From an uncultured Desulfovibrionaceae bacterium (GTDB lineage: Bacteria; Desulfobacterota; Desulfovibrionia; Desulfovibrionales; Desulfovibrionaceae), in contig CATJOY010000056.1 in NCBI GenBank assembly GCA_949741925.1, positions 1-64,000 on the forward strand: 64,000 nt of DNA, read 5' to 3'. Under the pieces are notes generated by a model. That model was given only the letters and a program-made list of their open reading frames with translations. It ran no database searches and had not been told where the DNA came from. The position numbers were made by a program, and so were the translations under genes. This document shows, piece after piece, positions 51,140 to 60,206 of the stretch; the first letter of the stretch is position 1, and each line of letters opens with the position of its first letter.

Positions 51140-53092
51140 CTAGCGTCTGCCGCCGCGGGACTTGGGACGACCGCCCGGGCGAGGTCTGCGGACTCCGGGG
51201 CGGGATTCATCTCCCGGTCCGGGCTGACGGCGCACCGGCGCAAGGCCGAAAATCGAATCACCGCCGTCCTGCCAGTCCTCATCACAAGGGGGAAAGCGGC
51301 TGCCCGATGTTTCTGCCGCCTCGGAAATCCCGCTCTTCCCGCCATCCGTCTCCCCTCCGGAAGAACTCGGACCACCAGAGCTTGGAGTAGGACAAGCCAG
51401 AAGATCGGCAGCCGCAAACAAATCATCGTGGGGAAAGGCAGACTCGGAAGCAGTCTGCCGCCGCGGATGGGCACGCTCCCCTCGGGCTGCTCGCTCAGAC
51501 CGTTCGCTCGAACTTGCCGGGCCGGGACGCTCACGCCGTTCAGAACGGCCGGGGAAAGCACGTTCTTGGCGGTCTCCTGCCCCGGGACGATCAAAAGATT
51601 CCGCTCGGCTCCCCCGTTCCCGGCGATCCGGCCGGGGCGCTTCAGGAGCATGGCCGCGCCCGTCGGCCCCGGGAGCCTGTCCAGAGCGATCAGGACGACG
51701 CCTATCCCTCGGGCCTTCGCGTCCGGCCTCCGGCCTGCCTTGCTCACGTTCGGCGCGCCCGTTATCCCTTCTAGTCTGGGCCTGCCCCGCCTGGGGAACA
51801 AACTGCCCCCCCGGAAGGGATGCCTCATTCCGGCGCGGTTCCAGGTCTTTCCATTCCTCCAGGCTAAGTTCGAGTTCTTCGTTGGCCTCGCTCAGCACGC
51901 TGATGGTTTCCCGAAACATGTTGGCCCGGAGAACCCGCATAGGGCCTTTGCTGGTGAGATATTTCTTACCCAACTTGGGGCAACGCCGGTAAAATTCGTC
52001 GTAGTTCTCCTGCTCGTAGGCAAGGCAACAAAGCAGCCGACCGCAGATACCGGAAATTTTAGCCGGATTCAGAAAAATATTCTGTTCCTTGGCCATTTTA
52101 ATGGCCACAGAGACAAAATTACGCAGGTAACGGCGGCAACAGCAGACCATGCCACAGTTGCCCACTGCGCCCAGCATCTGGGTTTCGTGGCGCACGCCTA
52201 TCTGGCGCAACTCTATACGGGTGCGGTATTTGCGAACCAGATCCTTGACCAATTCACGAAAATCAATACGCGACGGGGCGGTAAAATAAAAAGCAATCTT
52301 GCTTCGGTCGTGAGTAACTTCTACATCCACCAGCTTCATATCCAGGCTGCGCTGACGAATGCACTCCTGGCAGTAGGTTCGAGCTTCGGAAGCTAAGAAA
52401 CGATTTTTTTCCGCCAGGTCTACATCTTCGGGCTTGGCAAAGCCCAGCACCTCTCCCCGACAGCCTCCGGCCCCCTCGCCAAGACAAGCCGGGTCCATAT
52501 GCCGGAGAACGGCCAGCTCCCCGAGGGCAGCGCCGGATTCGGTTTCGACCATCAGCTTTTCCCCGGGCATAAGGCGCCTGCCTTGTTCGCGCAACCCTCG
52601 AAGTTCCTGTTGCAAGCCGCTGCCCACTTCAAAAAAACACATCGGCCCGGAGCGAGAAAGCCGCACGCCGGCCAGCAAAGGCAAAGAAGCATCGCCATCT
52701 TCCCAATCAAAGCCCGGAAAACCGGAACGGCTGCCTGTATCGGGAACATCTTCATCCGGCATATTCTGATTCGACTGTCTGGCAAAGGCACACTCGTGGA
52801 GCGCACCAGGCAGAGATGAGGGGCCAAGCCCCTCATCCGACCAGGGTTGCAACGACGCGGCCTCTTTGCCACAAGACGCGGTACCGGGGCTGCCGAAACC
52901 TTCCGTCGCACCTTCCTGCGAAGGCAGCGGACCTGCTTGCAGAACAGGGGCAGGGTCCAGGGCAATGGCAGTGTGTTCCGACGAAGCCGTAGCAGCAACG
53001 GCCGGTTCGCATCCCTCGCCGCAGGGTCCGGCGGAATGCGGGCAGGTAAATTGCGGGTCACTCACAGGCTGTACAAGCCTCCATAGTTTCAT
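51140..53092 (-). CDS. PSP1-domain (RicT/YaaT-like) protein with long disordered tails
   Basis: In this 650-residue protein a PSP1 core lies at about 180-430. It includes GEVLGFAKPEDVDL, YTAPSRIDFRELV-like strands, and a cysteine-rich part with NCGMVCCCRRYL and GICGRLLCCLAYE that resembles the Fe-S-binding cysteines of RicT. RicT of Bacillus works with RicA/RicF in RNA maturation. Around the core are a 130-residue low-complexity N-terminus and a 210-residue C-terminus packed with R, G, E, P and D (many RxxR and RG steps), which looks RNA-binding. Relatives are usually 250-450 residues, so the tails are unusual. The upstream start is tentative. Confidence 0.82.
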   Translation of the reverse strand: MKLWRLVQPVSDPQFTCPHSAGPCGEGCEPAVAATASSEHTAIALDPAPVLQAGPLPSQEGATEGFGSPGTASCGKEAASLQPWSDEGLGPSSLPGALHECAFARQSNQNMPDEDVPDTGSRSGFPGFDWEDGDASLPLLAGVRLSRSGPMCFFEVGSGLQQELRGLREQGRRLMPGEKLMVETESGAALGELAVLRHMDPACLGEGAGGCRGEVLGFAKPEDVDLAEKNRFLASEARTYCQECIRQRSLDMKLVDVEVTHDRSKIAFYFTAPSRIDFRELVKDLVRKYRTRIELRQIGVRHETQMLGAVGNCGMVCCCRRYLRNFVSVAIKMAKEQNIFLNPAKISGICGRLLCCLAYEQENYDEFYRRCPKLGKKYLTSKGPMRVLRANMFRETISVLSEANEELELSLEEWKDLEPRRNEASLPGGQFVPQAGQAQTRRDNGRAEREQGRPEAGREGPRDRRRPDRSGQAPGADGRGHAPEAPRPDRRERGSRAESFDRPGAGDRQERAFPGRSERRERPGPASSSERSERAARGERAHPRRQTASESAFPHDDLFAAADLLACPTPSSGGPSSSGGETDGGKSGISEAAETSGSRFPPCDEDWQDGGDSIFGLAPVRRQPGPGDESRPGVRRPRPGGRPKSRGGRR

Positions 53093-53317
53093 ACCGGGAA
53101 CAACAAGGAAAACGGGGCATCCCGCTCCAGGCTTCCTCCCGTCAAGCGCTCGGCGTTTCCGACCGGGAAAACCCCTCTCGGCAAACAGCGAGCATAATTT
53201 CTTAGTTTCTTTATCGTCCGGCTGTCAATATTTCTGTACCCCGGAACAGCTCTGCGGAGAGATCAACCTGGGTACACTGCCCGCGAAAAAATCGGGCGAT
53301 GGCCGGGGCAGTATGCG

Positions 53318-54073
53318 TCACGGGTACATGGCATCCCGCAATTTTGCGAGACAGGCCATATCCGTAAAATCAAAACGCAGCGGGGTCAGTGTTGCCCATC
53401 CCTCATCCAAAAGTGCCTTGTCGGAGCCCGACCGCACGTTCTCCGGAGGAATTTCCCCGTTCAGCCACCAGTACGACGTGCCGCGCGGATCCTGACGCTC
53501 CTCGTACCAATCTCTCCAGGCGGCATCTGTCTGTTCGCACAGCGCCAAGCCCTTATATTCGGCTACAGGGCAGGCCGGCAGGTTTAGGTTCACCACCCGG
53601 CGCTGGGGTATGGCCTGCCAGGGAATACGCTCCATAACCGCAACCGCGAAACGGGCTTCTGCGGTGATATCGGCAATGCGAAAGGAATTATAAGAAACAG
53701 CCATGGCCGGAAATCCCAGACAAGCTGCCTCGCGGGCCGCCGCCACCGTACCTGAGTACATAATATCCGGCCCCACGTTCGCCCCGGCGTTAATACCGGA
53801 AATAACCATATCGGGTTTTTGCTCCAGCACCTTGCCGATGGCCAGCTTGACGCAGTCCGCCGGAGTGCCGTAGACTGCTGTTCCGGAAAAATCGGTCTCT
53901 TCAACACGCCGTGCCCGCAGGGGGTTCAGAATTGTAATGGCATGGCCCACGGCGGATTGTTCCGCCATGGGGGCAACCACCTGGACTTCATGCCCCTTTT
54001 CGCGCAGGGCCCTAGTCAGAGCCCGCAGTCCCGGCGCATGGATGCCATCGTCGTTGGTAACAAGAATATTCAT
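53318..54073 (-). CDS. surE: 5'/3'-nucleotidase SurE
   Basis: This 251-residue metal-dependent nucleotidase has the SurE start MNILVTNDDGIHAPGL with the metal-binding Asp pair. It continues with VVAPMAEQSAVGHAITI, GTPADCVKLAIG, and SGINAGANVGPDIMYSGTVAAAREA with the metal-site Asn. It hydrolyses nucleoside 5'/3'-monophosphates and short polyphosphates. TCTGAGGAAACCACCGC precedes the ATG. It lies 226 bases upstream of the PSP1 gene on the same strand, possibly with its own promoter. Confidence 0.95.
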   Translation of the reverse strand: MNILVTNDDGIHAPGLRALTRALREKGHEVQVVAPMAEQSAVGHAITILNPLRARRVEETDFSGTAVYGTPADCVKLAIGKVLEQKPDMVISGINAGANVGPDIMYSGTVAAAREAACLGFPAMAVSYNSFRIADITAEARFAVAVMERIPWQAIPQRRVVNLNLPACPVAEYKGLALCEQTDAAWRDWYEERQDPRGTSYWWLNGEIPPENVRSGSDKALLDEGWATLTPLRFDFTDMACLAKLRDAMYP

Positions 54074-54487
54074 GCGGTGGTTTCCTCAGAGCATTTCATC
54101 ATTGCAGCATATCCGGAATACTGTTCCGGCCGCCCCCCGGGAAGCCGAAGCGCACGCCGCATCCCTGCGACCGAAAATGTATACAGCCCCCGGCAGCCAC
54201 TCGCCGAGGGAACATCCTGAAATTGACAAGCGGAGCCAAACAGGACACCATCTGCTCCGCCGCCCCGCAGGGGCTGTTTTGAAAAACATTTTGTCCGCAA
54301 AAAGGCGATTTTCTTCCCCGGCACGGAAAACGGGAAAAAGCGGGCAAAGACGTACCGGGCACAGGCTGAGTTCGTTTCTCCCGATTGACGCCGCCGGGGG
54401 AAAAGGCGACGGTGCAGCAGAAATATCTTTCGAGCAGCCTCCGGGATGCGAAATCCCGTTCTTTTCCTGAAAAGGCTTATACCGAAT
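54074..54487. other. Gap between divergent surE and the YhaM-like gene, holding repeat copy B
   Basis: No gene is supported in these 414 bases. GAGCATTT stands at 54089-54096. Repeat copy B fills 54259-54427. The rest is GC-rich without clean promoter boxes. Confidence 0.5.
54259..54427 (+). repeat. Diverged intergenic repeat, copy B
   Basis: It aligns over its full length with copy C (58979-59154) in the same orientation. Shared blocks, in order, are GCCGCC, GGGGCT, an AAAAACAT-like block, a TCCGC-AAAA block, CCCCGGCA, GGAAAA/CGAAAA, CGGGCAAAG/CGGACGAAG, CCGATTGACGCCGCCGGGGG (against GGCTGAAGCTGCCGGGG), and CAGCAGAAAT. The opposite-strand frame remains open in both and gives similar peptides (for example LFADKMFFKTAPAG against LFADNIFFESPSG). 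Confidence 0.7.
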
Positions 54488-55552
54488 ATGGATAAAACAC
54501 AATTCATCGCCGACCTTAAAAACGGCCAGGAAGTTGCTTCCCTGTTCCTTTTGGCCTCTTCTCAACAAGGCCAGGCCAGAAACGGCCCCTTCTGGAAGCT
54601 TGAGTTACGGGACAACACCGGCAGCATCGAGGCCAAAATCTGGAGCCCTCAAAGCCAGGCCCACACAGAATTACCGCCCGGCTGCATCGCAGAAATCAAG
54701 GGACGCGTCGGCAGTTACCGCGAGCGTCTGGAAATCGCTGTAGATACCTTACGCCTGCTTTCACCCGAGCAACAGGCCTGCCTGGATATCAGCCAATTCA
54801 TGGCTGCCAGCGCGCGCAGCCCGGAGGTGATGCTTGAGGAACTACGCTCCCTGGGCCGCGCACATTTCAGCCACAGCCCTTGGCGTAAACTGATCTTGGG
54901 CATCCTGGAGAGCGACGAAATAAGCGCCCTCATGCCCTTGGCCCCGGCCGCCAAAGGCATGCACCACGCCTATGCCGGAGGGCTTCTGGAACACACCCTT
55001 TCGGTTGCCCGCGTCTGTCTTATACTGGCTGACCATTACCCCTTCCTGGATAAACAGGTTCTGCTTGCAGGAGCCATCTGCCACGACCTCGGCAAGCTAT
55101 GGGAATTGCGCCAAGGTCTGGCTACGGAGTATACCACTCCCGGCAGGCTCCTCGGTCACATGCAGCAGGTCCTGGATTTCCTGGAGCCCCGCCTGAAAAA
55201 ATCTGGCCTGGAAGAAGATCTAGCCCTCCACCTCAAGCACCTGATCCTCAGCCACCACGGCAGCCATGAATTCGGCTCCTCCCGTCTGCCGGCTACTGCC
55301 GAAGCCTTTGTGCTCCACTACGCGGATAACATCGACGCCAAACTTAACCAGGTACAGACCGCCTTATCCTGCGTTCCCGAAGGAGAAACCGGGTGGTCGC
55401 CATATAACCCCGGTCTTGAGCGGTTTCTGTTTCGGGCCCCGGCCAGCCCCGCAAAAGATAAAAAGCGCGGGCGTTCCCCCGCTCCCGCGGAGCCCGGGCA
55501 GACAGGCCAGCTCTCCTTACTGATCGATCCCCTACCCGACGGCGGTGCGTAG
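54488..55552 (+). CDS. YhaM-like 3'-5' exoribonuclease (OB fold plus HD domain)
   Basis: The 354-residue protein has an N-terminal OB fold (about 10-105, with [25 protein letters not shown] and IEAKIWSPQ). An HD domain follows (about 150-320, [19 protein letters not shown], then [14 protein letters not shown], then LILSHHG). This order is that of YhaM/Cbf1 nucleases that degrade RNA and DNA from the 3' end. The C-terminal 30 residues are polar and variable. ATG 54488 is chosen; only a weak AAAAGG lies upstream, and ATG 54446 is an alternative. tmk follows at once. Confidence 0.85.
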   Translation: MDKTQFIADLKNGQEVASLFLLASSQQGQARNGPFWKLELRDNTGSIEAKIWSPQSQAHTELPPGCIAEIKGRVGSYRERLEIAVDTLRLLSPEQQACLDISQFMAASARSPEVMLEELRSLGRAHFSHSPWRKLILGILESDEISALMPLAPAAKGMHHAYAGGLLEHTLSVARVCLILADHYPFLDKQVLLAGAICHDLGKLWELRQGLATEYTTPGRLLGHMQQVLDFLEPRLKKSGLEEDLALHLKHLILSHHGSHEFGSSRLPATAEAFVLHYADNIDAKLNQVQTALSCVPEGETGWSPYNPGLERFLFRAPASPAKDKKRGRSPAPAEPGQTGQLSLLIDPLPDGGA

Positions 55553-55553
55553 T

Positions 55554-56192
55554 ATGTTTATCAGTTTTGAAGGTGGAGAGGGTTCCGGCAAAAGCAGCGC
55601 GCTGGCTGGTCTGGCCACCTTGCTCAAAAGCCGGGGTCTACGTGTGCTGGTTACCCGAGAGCCTGGGGGCAGCCCCCTGGGAGCGGTCGTACGCAAAATT
55701 CTGCTGGACCCGCGCAACAACAACATAGCCCCAAAAGCCGAACTCTTCCTCTATCTGGCGGACCGCGCCCAGCATGTGGCCACAGTTATTCGCCCGGCCT
55801 TGGAAAACGGCGATATCGTCCTTACCGACCGCTACGCCGATTCAACCATCGTCTATCAGGGATTCGGCCGGGGACTTGACCCAGAAGAACTGCTGGCCCT
55901 GAACGAGAACGCTGTAGATGGATTATGGCCCGACCGTACCTTTCTTTTCGATTTGGACCCCGCAACCGGGCTCGCCCGAGCCCGCGAGCGAAACAAACGG
56001 GAAGGCACGGCAGTAACCGAAGGACGCTTCGAGGCGGAACATGTGACCTTTCATCAACAGGTGCGGGAGGGATTTCTCGCTTGGGCCGCCCGTTTCCCGC
56101 AACGATATCGGATTATTGACGCCTCGCGCCCGCAGGCCGAAGTACTGGCCGCCACCCTGGCCGAAGTAGAGGCCCTGCTTAGCCAGCCGTAA
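55554..56192 (+). CDS. tmk: Thymidylate kinase
   Basis: This 212-residue kinase converts dTMP to dTDP. It has the P-loop [10 protein letters not shown] (4-13), the DRY motif [17 protein letters not shown] (about 91-107), [10 protein letters not shown] and a LID-like region [17 protein letters not shown]. It starts one base after the YhaM-like stop codon, so the two are cotranscribed. A GTG three codons upstream is a possible alternative start. A short GC hairpin follows. Confidence 0.95.
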   Translation: MFISFEGGEGSGKSSALAGLATLLKSRGLRVLVTREPGGSPLGAVVRKILLDPRNNNIAPKAELFLYLADRAQHVATVIRPALENGDIVLTDRYADSTIVYQGFGRGLDPEELLALNENAVDGLWPDRTFLFDLDPATGLARARERNKREGTAVTEGRFEAEHVTFHQQVREGFLAWAARFPQRYRIIDASRPQAEVLAATLAEVEALLSQP

Positions 56193-56217
56193 AATAGCCA
56201 AGCCTGCCCAGCCTAAC

Positions 56218-56237
56218 CGGGGGAGGACTCTCCCCCG
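56218..56237. terminator. Hairpin after tmk
   Basis: CGGGGGAG (56218-56225) pairs perfectly with CTCCCCCG (56230-56237) around GACT, 26 bases after the tmk stop. There is no U tract. Confidence 0.4.
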
Positions 56238-56369
56238 AAAGAGTATACTGCCTGGCGCTATAGGGCGCTCATATCCCCCTTACCAATAAAAGCCCTCCTC
56301 CCGCAAAAGATGCAACCAGGGGGACAGGACTCCCGGCTGAGCGCAGGCAAAGGTATTTACCAACACATA

Positions 56370-56400
56370 AGAGGGAAGACCATCAACAGGCCTTCCCTCT
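56370..56400 (-). terminator. Terminator-like hairpin of rplM-rpsI
   Basis: AGAGGGAAG (56370-56378) pairs with CTTCCCTCT (56392-56400) across 13 bases, 22 bases past the rpsI stop on the minus strand. It is followed by TATGTGTTGG, only moderately U-rich. Confidence 0.5.
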
Positions 56401-56421
56401 CCATTGGCAAAAGCAATACAA

Positions 56422-56814
56422 TTAACGCTTGGAGTATTGGTACCGAGCGCGGGCAGCGCGCAGACCGTACTTTTTACGTTCTTTCTTGCGGGCGTCCCGA
56501 GTAAGGAGACCGGCTTTTTTAAGCACGCCACGCAGAGAAGCATCCACGCTCAGAAGAGCGCGGGAAATACCGTGGCGTACCGCTTCGGCTTGACCGCTGA
56601 CGCCGCCTCCGGCCACATTGACCTTTACATCCACCTTTTCCAGCATCTTGCTGAGCACCAGCGGTTGCCTGATGATCATCTGCAACGACTTGCGCGGAAA
56701 ATAATTTTCAAAAGGGCGTCCGTTGATCTCAATGTTCCCGGTGCCGCTGTAAAGACGCGTCCGCGCCGTGGCATTCTTGCGGCGGCCTGTGCCGTAATTG
56801 AATTCACTCGACAT
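56422..56814 (-). CDS. rpsI: Ribosomal protein S9
   Basis: This 130-residue small-subunit protein has the S9 signature [19 protein letters not shown] in the middle and the universal C-terminus with [10 protein letters not shown], whose last residues reach the P site. Length is as expected. It follows rplM by 10 bases on the minus strand, the standard rplM-rpsI operon. Confidence 0.97.
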   Translation of the reverse strand: MSSEFNYGTGRRKNATARTRLYSGTGNIEINGRPFENYFPRKSLQMIIRQPLVLSKMLEKVDVKVNVAGGGVSGQAEAVRHGISRALLSVDASLRGVLKKAGLLTRDARKKERKKYGLRAARARYQYSKR

Positions 56815-56824
56815 AGTTCAATCC

Positions 56825-57256
56825 TTACAGGGAAAGGGGCGTGGGTTTTTGCGCCTCGTGGGGATGCGAGGGACCAGCATACACTTTCAGCTTTTTGAGC
56901 ATAGCCCGGCCGAGACGGTTACGGGGAAGCATGCCTTTGACCGCCGCCATTAATGCAAACGCAGGTTTCTTTTCTAAAACGGTCTGCAGGCTGGTTTCCT
57001 TGATCCCGCCAACATACCCCGTGTGACGGTAATACTTTTTTTGCAACAGCTTATTGCCGGTCACTTTGATCTTCTCACAGTTGACCACAACAATGAAATC
57101 GCCGTTATCCACATGCGGGGCGAACTCGGGCTTGTGCTTGCCCCGCAGGCGATGGGCCAGCACAGCAGCCAGACGGCCAAGAATCTGCCCTTCGGCGTCA
57201 ACCGTATACCATTGGCGCTTGATATCTTCAGGCTTGGGGCTGAAGGTTTTCATCAT
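56825..57256 (-). CDS. rplM: Ribosomal protein L13
   Basis: The 143-residue large-subunit protein starts [20 protein letters not shown]. It has [40 protein letters not shown] and [18 protein letters not shown], all typical of L13. ATG 57256 (or the next codon, 57253) is fixed by AAGGAGACGTT directly upstream. It is first in the rplM-rpsI operon with a clear promoter. Confidence 0.97.
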   Translation of the reverse strand: MMKTFSPKPEDIKRQWYTVDAEGQILGRLAAVLAHRLRGKHKPEFAPHVDNGDFIVVVNCEKIKVTGNKLLQKKYYRHTGYVGGIKETSLQTVLEKKPAFALMAAVKGMLPRNRLGRAMLKKLKVYAGPSHPHEAQKPTPLSL

Positions 57257-57600
57257 AACGTCTCCTTGCATCGCAACTCGAAAGGTGAACTACTTATTCG
57301 TTTCGTAGGCCTCTGTCAATGGAAAATTACCGCGAGAGCACGGGTGACCTTTGCCCGGAGACATGCTACATAGAAAATGCACGGGGGCTTGACGCAAGAA
57401 AGCACAAAGTCACAAAGAATTCGCGAATCCCAGCGGAACCGCCGCGGTCTCGCTTGCGGTTCATAGAGCCTATCCGGAGAAATATTTTCTGAGTTTTGCG
57501 CCAGAGCACAAGCGGCCATTACATCACTGCCCGCCCGGTTCGCATTGTTTTTACCGGTACCGCGCTTTTTTAGGTATACCTTGTTCCCCCGGAGTTTTCA
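57257..57600. other. Divergent promoter region between rplM and an HD-domain gene
   Basis: It contains the rplM promoter (57291-57319, leftward). Rightward toward 57601 there is CCGGAG before the ATG and a TATACC box near 57572, but no convincing -35. No gene or repeat is seen in the 344 bases. Confidence 0.5.
57291..57319 (-). promoter_or_regulatory. Sigma-70 promoter of rplM-rpsI
   Basis: On the minus strand: TTGACA (57319-57314), a 17-base spacer, TAAGTA (57296-57291). The -35 box is a perfect match with ideal spacing. Transcription would start near 57284, about 28 bases before the ATG. Confidence 0.75.
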
Positions 57601-58845
57601 ATGGCCGGCATACGCAAAAACCTTCTCCAGTTCATATTTTCCGGCGCCTATATGAAACGCTGGAACGACAAACTCCGCCCGGCCGAATTGACGGAGGTAG
57701 ATAAACAAGGCCACAAGATGATCATGGCATGGCTTCTTTGCCTGCTCAACGCCGGAACGCTCTCTCCGGAAGAACGTCGCCGTCTGGAGATGACCGTAAC
57801 TGAAGGCGGCATCTTTGATTATTTTTTCCGCCTGGTAGTCACGGATATCAAACCGCCGGTGTTCTACCGCATCGCCGCTAACCCCGAACATTACCGCCAG
57901 TTGGCCTCCTGGGCCCTCGGGGAGCTGGAACACCGGATCAAACCCGTGGATGAAGCGCTCTGGGAACGCCTGCAATGCTACGTACTGAAGCCCAAGGGCA
58001 ATACTCTGGCCGAACGCATTCTTGACGCCGCGCACCACTATGCCAGCTACTGGGAATTCAGCCTGCTCAAGCCGCTCAACGGCTTTGACGACGAACTCCA
58101 AGAAATCGAGGAAAGTTTCAGAAAAAGCCTGGAATCCCACCGTGATCTGGTCGGCGTGACTGATCTTTTGGACCGGGAGAAATCCTCGGCGTTCAAAAAA
58201 TTCGCCGTGCTCTGCGGTCAACTCCGCTTCCAGAAACGCTGGTCCCAGACCCCGCGCATCCCGGAAACGTCGGTCATGGGGCACATGTTCATTGTAGCTT
58301 GCATCGCCTTTTTCTTCAGTCTGGCCGTAGACGCATGCCCCGTCCGGCGGCTCAACAATTTTTTCGCGGGTCTGCTCCATGATCTGCCCGAAGTGCTGAC
58401 CCGCGATATTATTTTTCCCGTCAAAAAGTCTGTTGAAGGCCTTGATTCTCTCATTCATGAATACGAAGAAGAAGAACTGCGCCGCAGAATCATCTCCCCC
58501 CTGCTGGCCGACGGGCACAACGGCATAGTAGACCGCCTGGCCTATTATCTCGGACTGGCCACGGGTTCGGAATTTCACGCCACGGTTCTAGAGAACGGCC
58601 TTGTCCGTCGGGTCAGCTTTGCCGAACTTCAGGAAGACTATAACCAGGATTGCTTCGACCCCAAGGACGGGGAGCTGCTCAAGGCTTGCGACAGTCTGGC
58701 CGCCTTCATCGAGGCCTATACAGCCGTACGCAACGGCATTACCTCAGATCAACTTCAACAGGCCATCTGGCGTCTGAGAGAAAACAACCGCAATCAGGAA
58801 TTCGGCCCTCTCCATTTGGGCGCGCTGTTTGCTGATTTTGACTAG
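57601..58845 (+). CDS. HD-domain hydrolase (YfbR-like)
   Basis: The 414-residue soluble protein has an HD-domain half resembling the YfbR/HD_3 branch. ETSVMGHMFIVACIAFF supplies the first His, LLHDLPEVLTRDIIFPVK the HD pair and following Glu, and CDSLAAFIEAYTAV the last Asp. YfbR is a 5'-deoxynucleotidase of about 200 residues; here an extra 200-residue N-terminal helical region precedes the domain. Substrate unknown. CCCCCGGAGTTTTCA precedes the ATG. It stands alone, divergent from rplM. Confidence 0.8.
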   Translation: MAGIRKNLLQFIFSGAYMKRWNDKLRPAELTEVDKQGHKMIMAWLLCLLNAGTLSPEERRRLEMTVTEGGIFDYFFRLVVTDIKPPVFYRIAANPEHYRQLASWALGELEHRIKPVDEALWERLQCYVLKPKGNTLAERILDAAHHYASYWEFSLLKPLNGFDDELQEIEESFRKSLESHRDLVGVTDLLDREKSSAFKKFAVLCGQLRFQKRWSQTPRIPETSVMGHMFIVACIAFFFSLAVDACPVRRLNNFFAGLLHDLPEVLTRDIIFPVKKSVEGLDSLIHEYEEEELRRRIISPLLADGHNGIVDRLAYYLGLATGSEFHATVLENGLVRRVSFAELQEDYNQDCFDPKDGELLKACDSLAAFIEAYTAVRNGITSDQLQQAIWRLRENNRNQEFGPLHLGALFADFD

Positions 58846-59289
58846 GATCTGACGTCACACCTGCCCTTTTGCCCGCCGCCAGCCTCAAAAAGCCTTTGTA
58901 TTCCGCTCGCGGACCATACCAGACATGCCTTATATAAAAAGACTTCCTTCCTTGGGAGAAAACAACGTTTCGCCTCGTGCCGCCAGGCCCGAGGGGCTTT
59001 CAAAAAATATGTTATCCGCGAAAAGACAAATTTCCCTCCCCCGGCAAGAAAGACGAAAAAGAGCGGACGAAGGCGGAACATTTGGATATGCTCCGAAATC
59101 ATTTGTTCCCGGCTGAAGCTGCCGGGGAAAAAACGGTTTGCCAGCAGAAATGCCGCATGGTTCCCTCTGCGCCCTCTTGCTCACTGCCCCGGGCTGTTGC
59201 TCATAAAAACCCCTTGCACGCTGTGCCGGAAACAGCATGCCAAGGGGGCCAACAGCCCTCAAAAGCCGTAGTCATCGAAACCCGGCCGA
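58846..59289. other. Gap between convergent genes, holding repeat copy C
   Basis: This 444-base gap has no gene supported by ribosome site or family likeness. Repeat copy C occupies 58979-59154. The rest is unstructured to my eye. Confidence 0.5.
58979..59154 (+). repeat. Diverged intergenic repeat, copy C
   Basis: It aligns over about 175 bases with copy B and, in inverse orientation, with copy A. Blocks in order: GCCGCCAGG, GAGGGGCTTTCAAAAAATAT, TCCGCGAAAAGACAAATTTC, CCCCGGCAAGAAAGACGAAA, GAGCGGACGAAGG, TTTGTTCCCGGCTGAAGC, TGCCGGGGAAAAAACGG, CAGCAGAAATGCC. It seems the best preserved copy here. Confidence 0.7.
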
Positions 59290-60036
59290 TCAGATGGTTA
59301 CATCAAGAGAAACGGACGCCAAGGATGGCCCCCCTGCAGACTCTCCCTCCCCCAAACGTGGGGAGGCTGCCGGTTCCTGAAGCGGGATTTCTCGGAATAG
59401 ACGCTCAGGAATCCGGGATTCCGCGGGCAGGTCTTGCCCGGCAGCAGCGGGAGCCATTTCCACGGGAACCATCCTCTCTTCTTCAAAGGGCAGATCGGGG
59501 GTGCCTTCCGCATCCCGGGAACCCATGGCCCGCGCAGCAGCCTCTTTCATTGCCTCCCTGCTTTTCTTCAGTTCCTCTTCGGAGCGGTCTTGCACTTCCT
59601 TGTTGATAACCAAGGTTACCGCCTTCCTGGCCCGGAGCCCTGCCGTCGCTTTAACCATGCTGGCAACATTGGAGTCAGAGCCGCGCGCAGACCGGGCAGC
59701 GATTTCATAATTCATGGCGGCCATGACGCTGGTTATGGTGGAAGACAGTCTGTTGGAGAGGCTTTGCTCATCCCGAAAAGCATTCAGAGAGGCCTGGGTA
59801 TAGCGGGATTTTGCAAAATCATCACGAAAGAAGTTGCCGGACATAAGGTTGGATGCCTGCGAAAACGCCGTATTTCCAGCATTTTCTCCTGCAACGGCTG
59901 CAGCCTGAAGAAGAGCCGTGTCGGCATCCTCTGCCGTTCCGGGATTTCCCGCGGCAGCCTCCTCTCGCATTGTTTGCAGCAGATCATGAATGCCCGCCCC
60001 CTCAAGACCGGAACCGGCGATAGGTTCTCTTCGCAT
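59290..60036 (-). CDS. Unknown protein with helical N-terminal region, flagellar-type promoter
   Basis: The 248-residue protein is alanine-, serine- and glutamate-rich. The first 165 residues look helical, with serine-rich segments (NRLSSTITSVMAAMNYEIAA). The last 80 are acidic and proline-rich, probably disordered. There is no signal peptide or known domain. ATG 60036 follows GGAGGCGCCT. The minus-strand sequence upstream holds GCCGATAA, the FliA -10 element, so a flagellum-related role is possible. A similar upstream neighbour at 60207 is on the same strand, separated by a terminator. Confidence 0.6.
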   Translation of the reverse strand: MRREPIAGSGLEGAGIHDLLQTMREEAAAGNPGTAEDADTALLQAAAVAGENAGNTAFSQASNLMSGNFFRDDFAKSRYTQASLNAFRDEQSLSNRLSSTITSVMAAMNYEIAARSARGSDSNVASMVKATAGLRARKAVTLVINKEVQDRSEEELKKSREAMKEAAARAMGSRDAEGTPDLPFEEERMVPVEMAPAAAGQDLPAESRIPERLFREIPLQEPAASPRLGEGESAGGPSLASVSLDVTI

Positions 60037-60078
60037 AGGCGCCTCCCTGTTTTCCAATCGGTATATTCACCACTTCCT

Positions 60079-60086
60079 TTATCGGC
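60079..60086 (-). promoter_or_regulatory. Sigma-28-like -10 element
   Basis: On the minus strand GCCGATAA (60086-60079) matches the FliA -10 consensus exactly, about 43 bases before the ATG at 60036. The -35 region (TATTATAA at the standard spacing) matches poorly, so the call is tentative. Confidence 0.4.
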
Positions 60087-60147
60087 AAAAAAGAAAATTA
60101 TAATATACTTTTTGACCGTCCATTTTGGCTCCTGCCCTAAAAACAAA

Positions 60148-60183
60148 CCCCCTCCTTTTCCGCCAAGACAGAAAAGGAGGGGG
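60148..60183 (-). terminator. Terminator after the gene at 60207
   Basis: CCCCCTCCTTTTC (60148-60160) pairs perfectly with GAAAAGGAGGGGG (60171-60183) across 10 bases. On the minus strand the stem is followed by TTTGTTTTTAG, a good U-rich tract. Confidence 0.78.
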
Positions 60184-60206
60184 CGTTTACAGCCGCCGTG
60201 CCTGGT

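Noticed and set aside
50918-52396. A 492-codon rightward frame
   Set aside because: It is antisense to the PSP1 gene, whose low-complexity, Arg-rich coding keeps the opposite frame open.
40135-54161. A shared 15-mer GAAGCGCACGCCGCA at 40135 and 54147
   Set aside because: In a window of this size one or two chance 15-mer matches are expected, and the flanks do not align.
53318-54470. Rightward frames overlapping surE and repeat copy B (up to 177 codons)
   Set aside because: They cover the surE antisense strand and the repeat; similarity to a frame near copy C reflects repeat homology.
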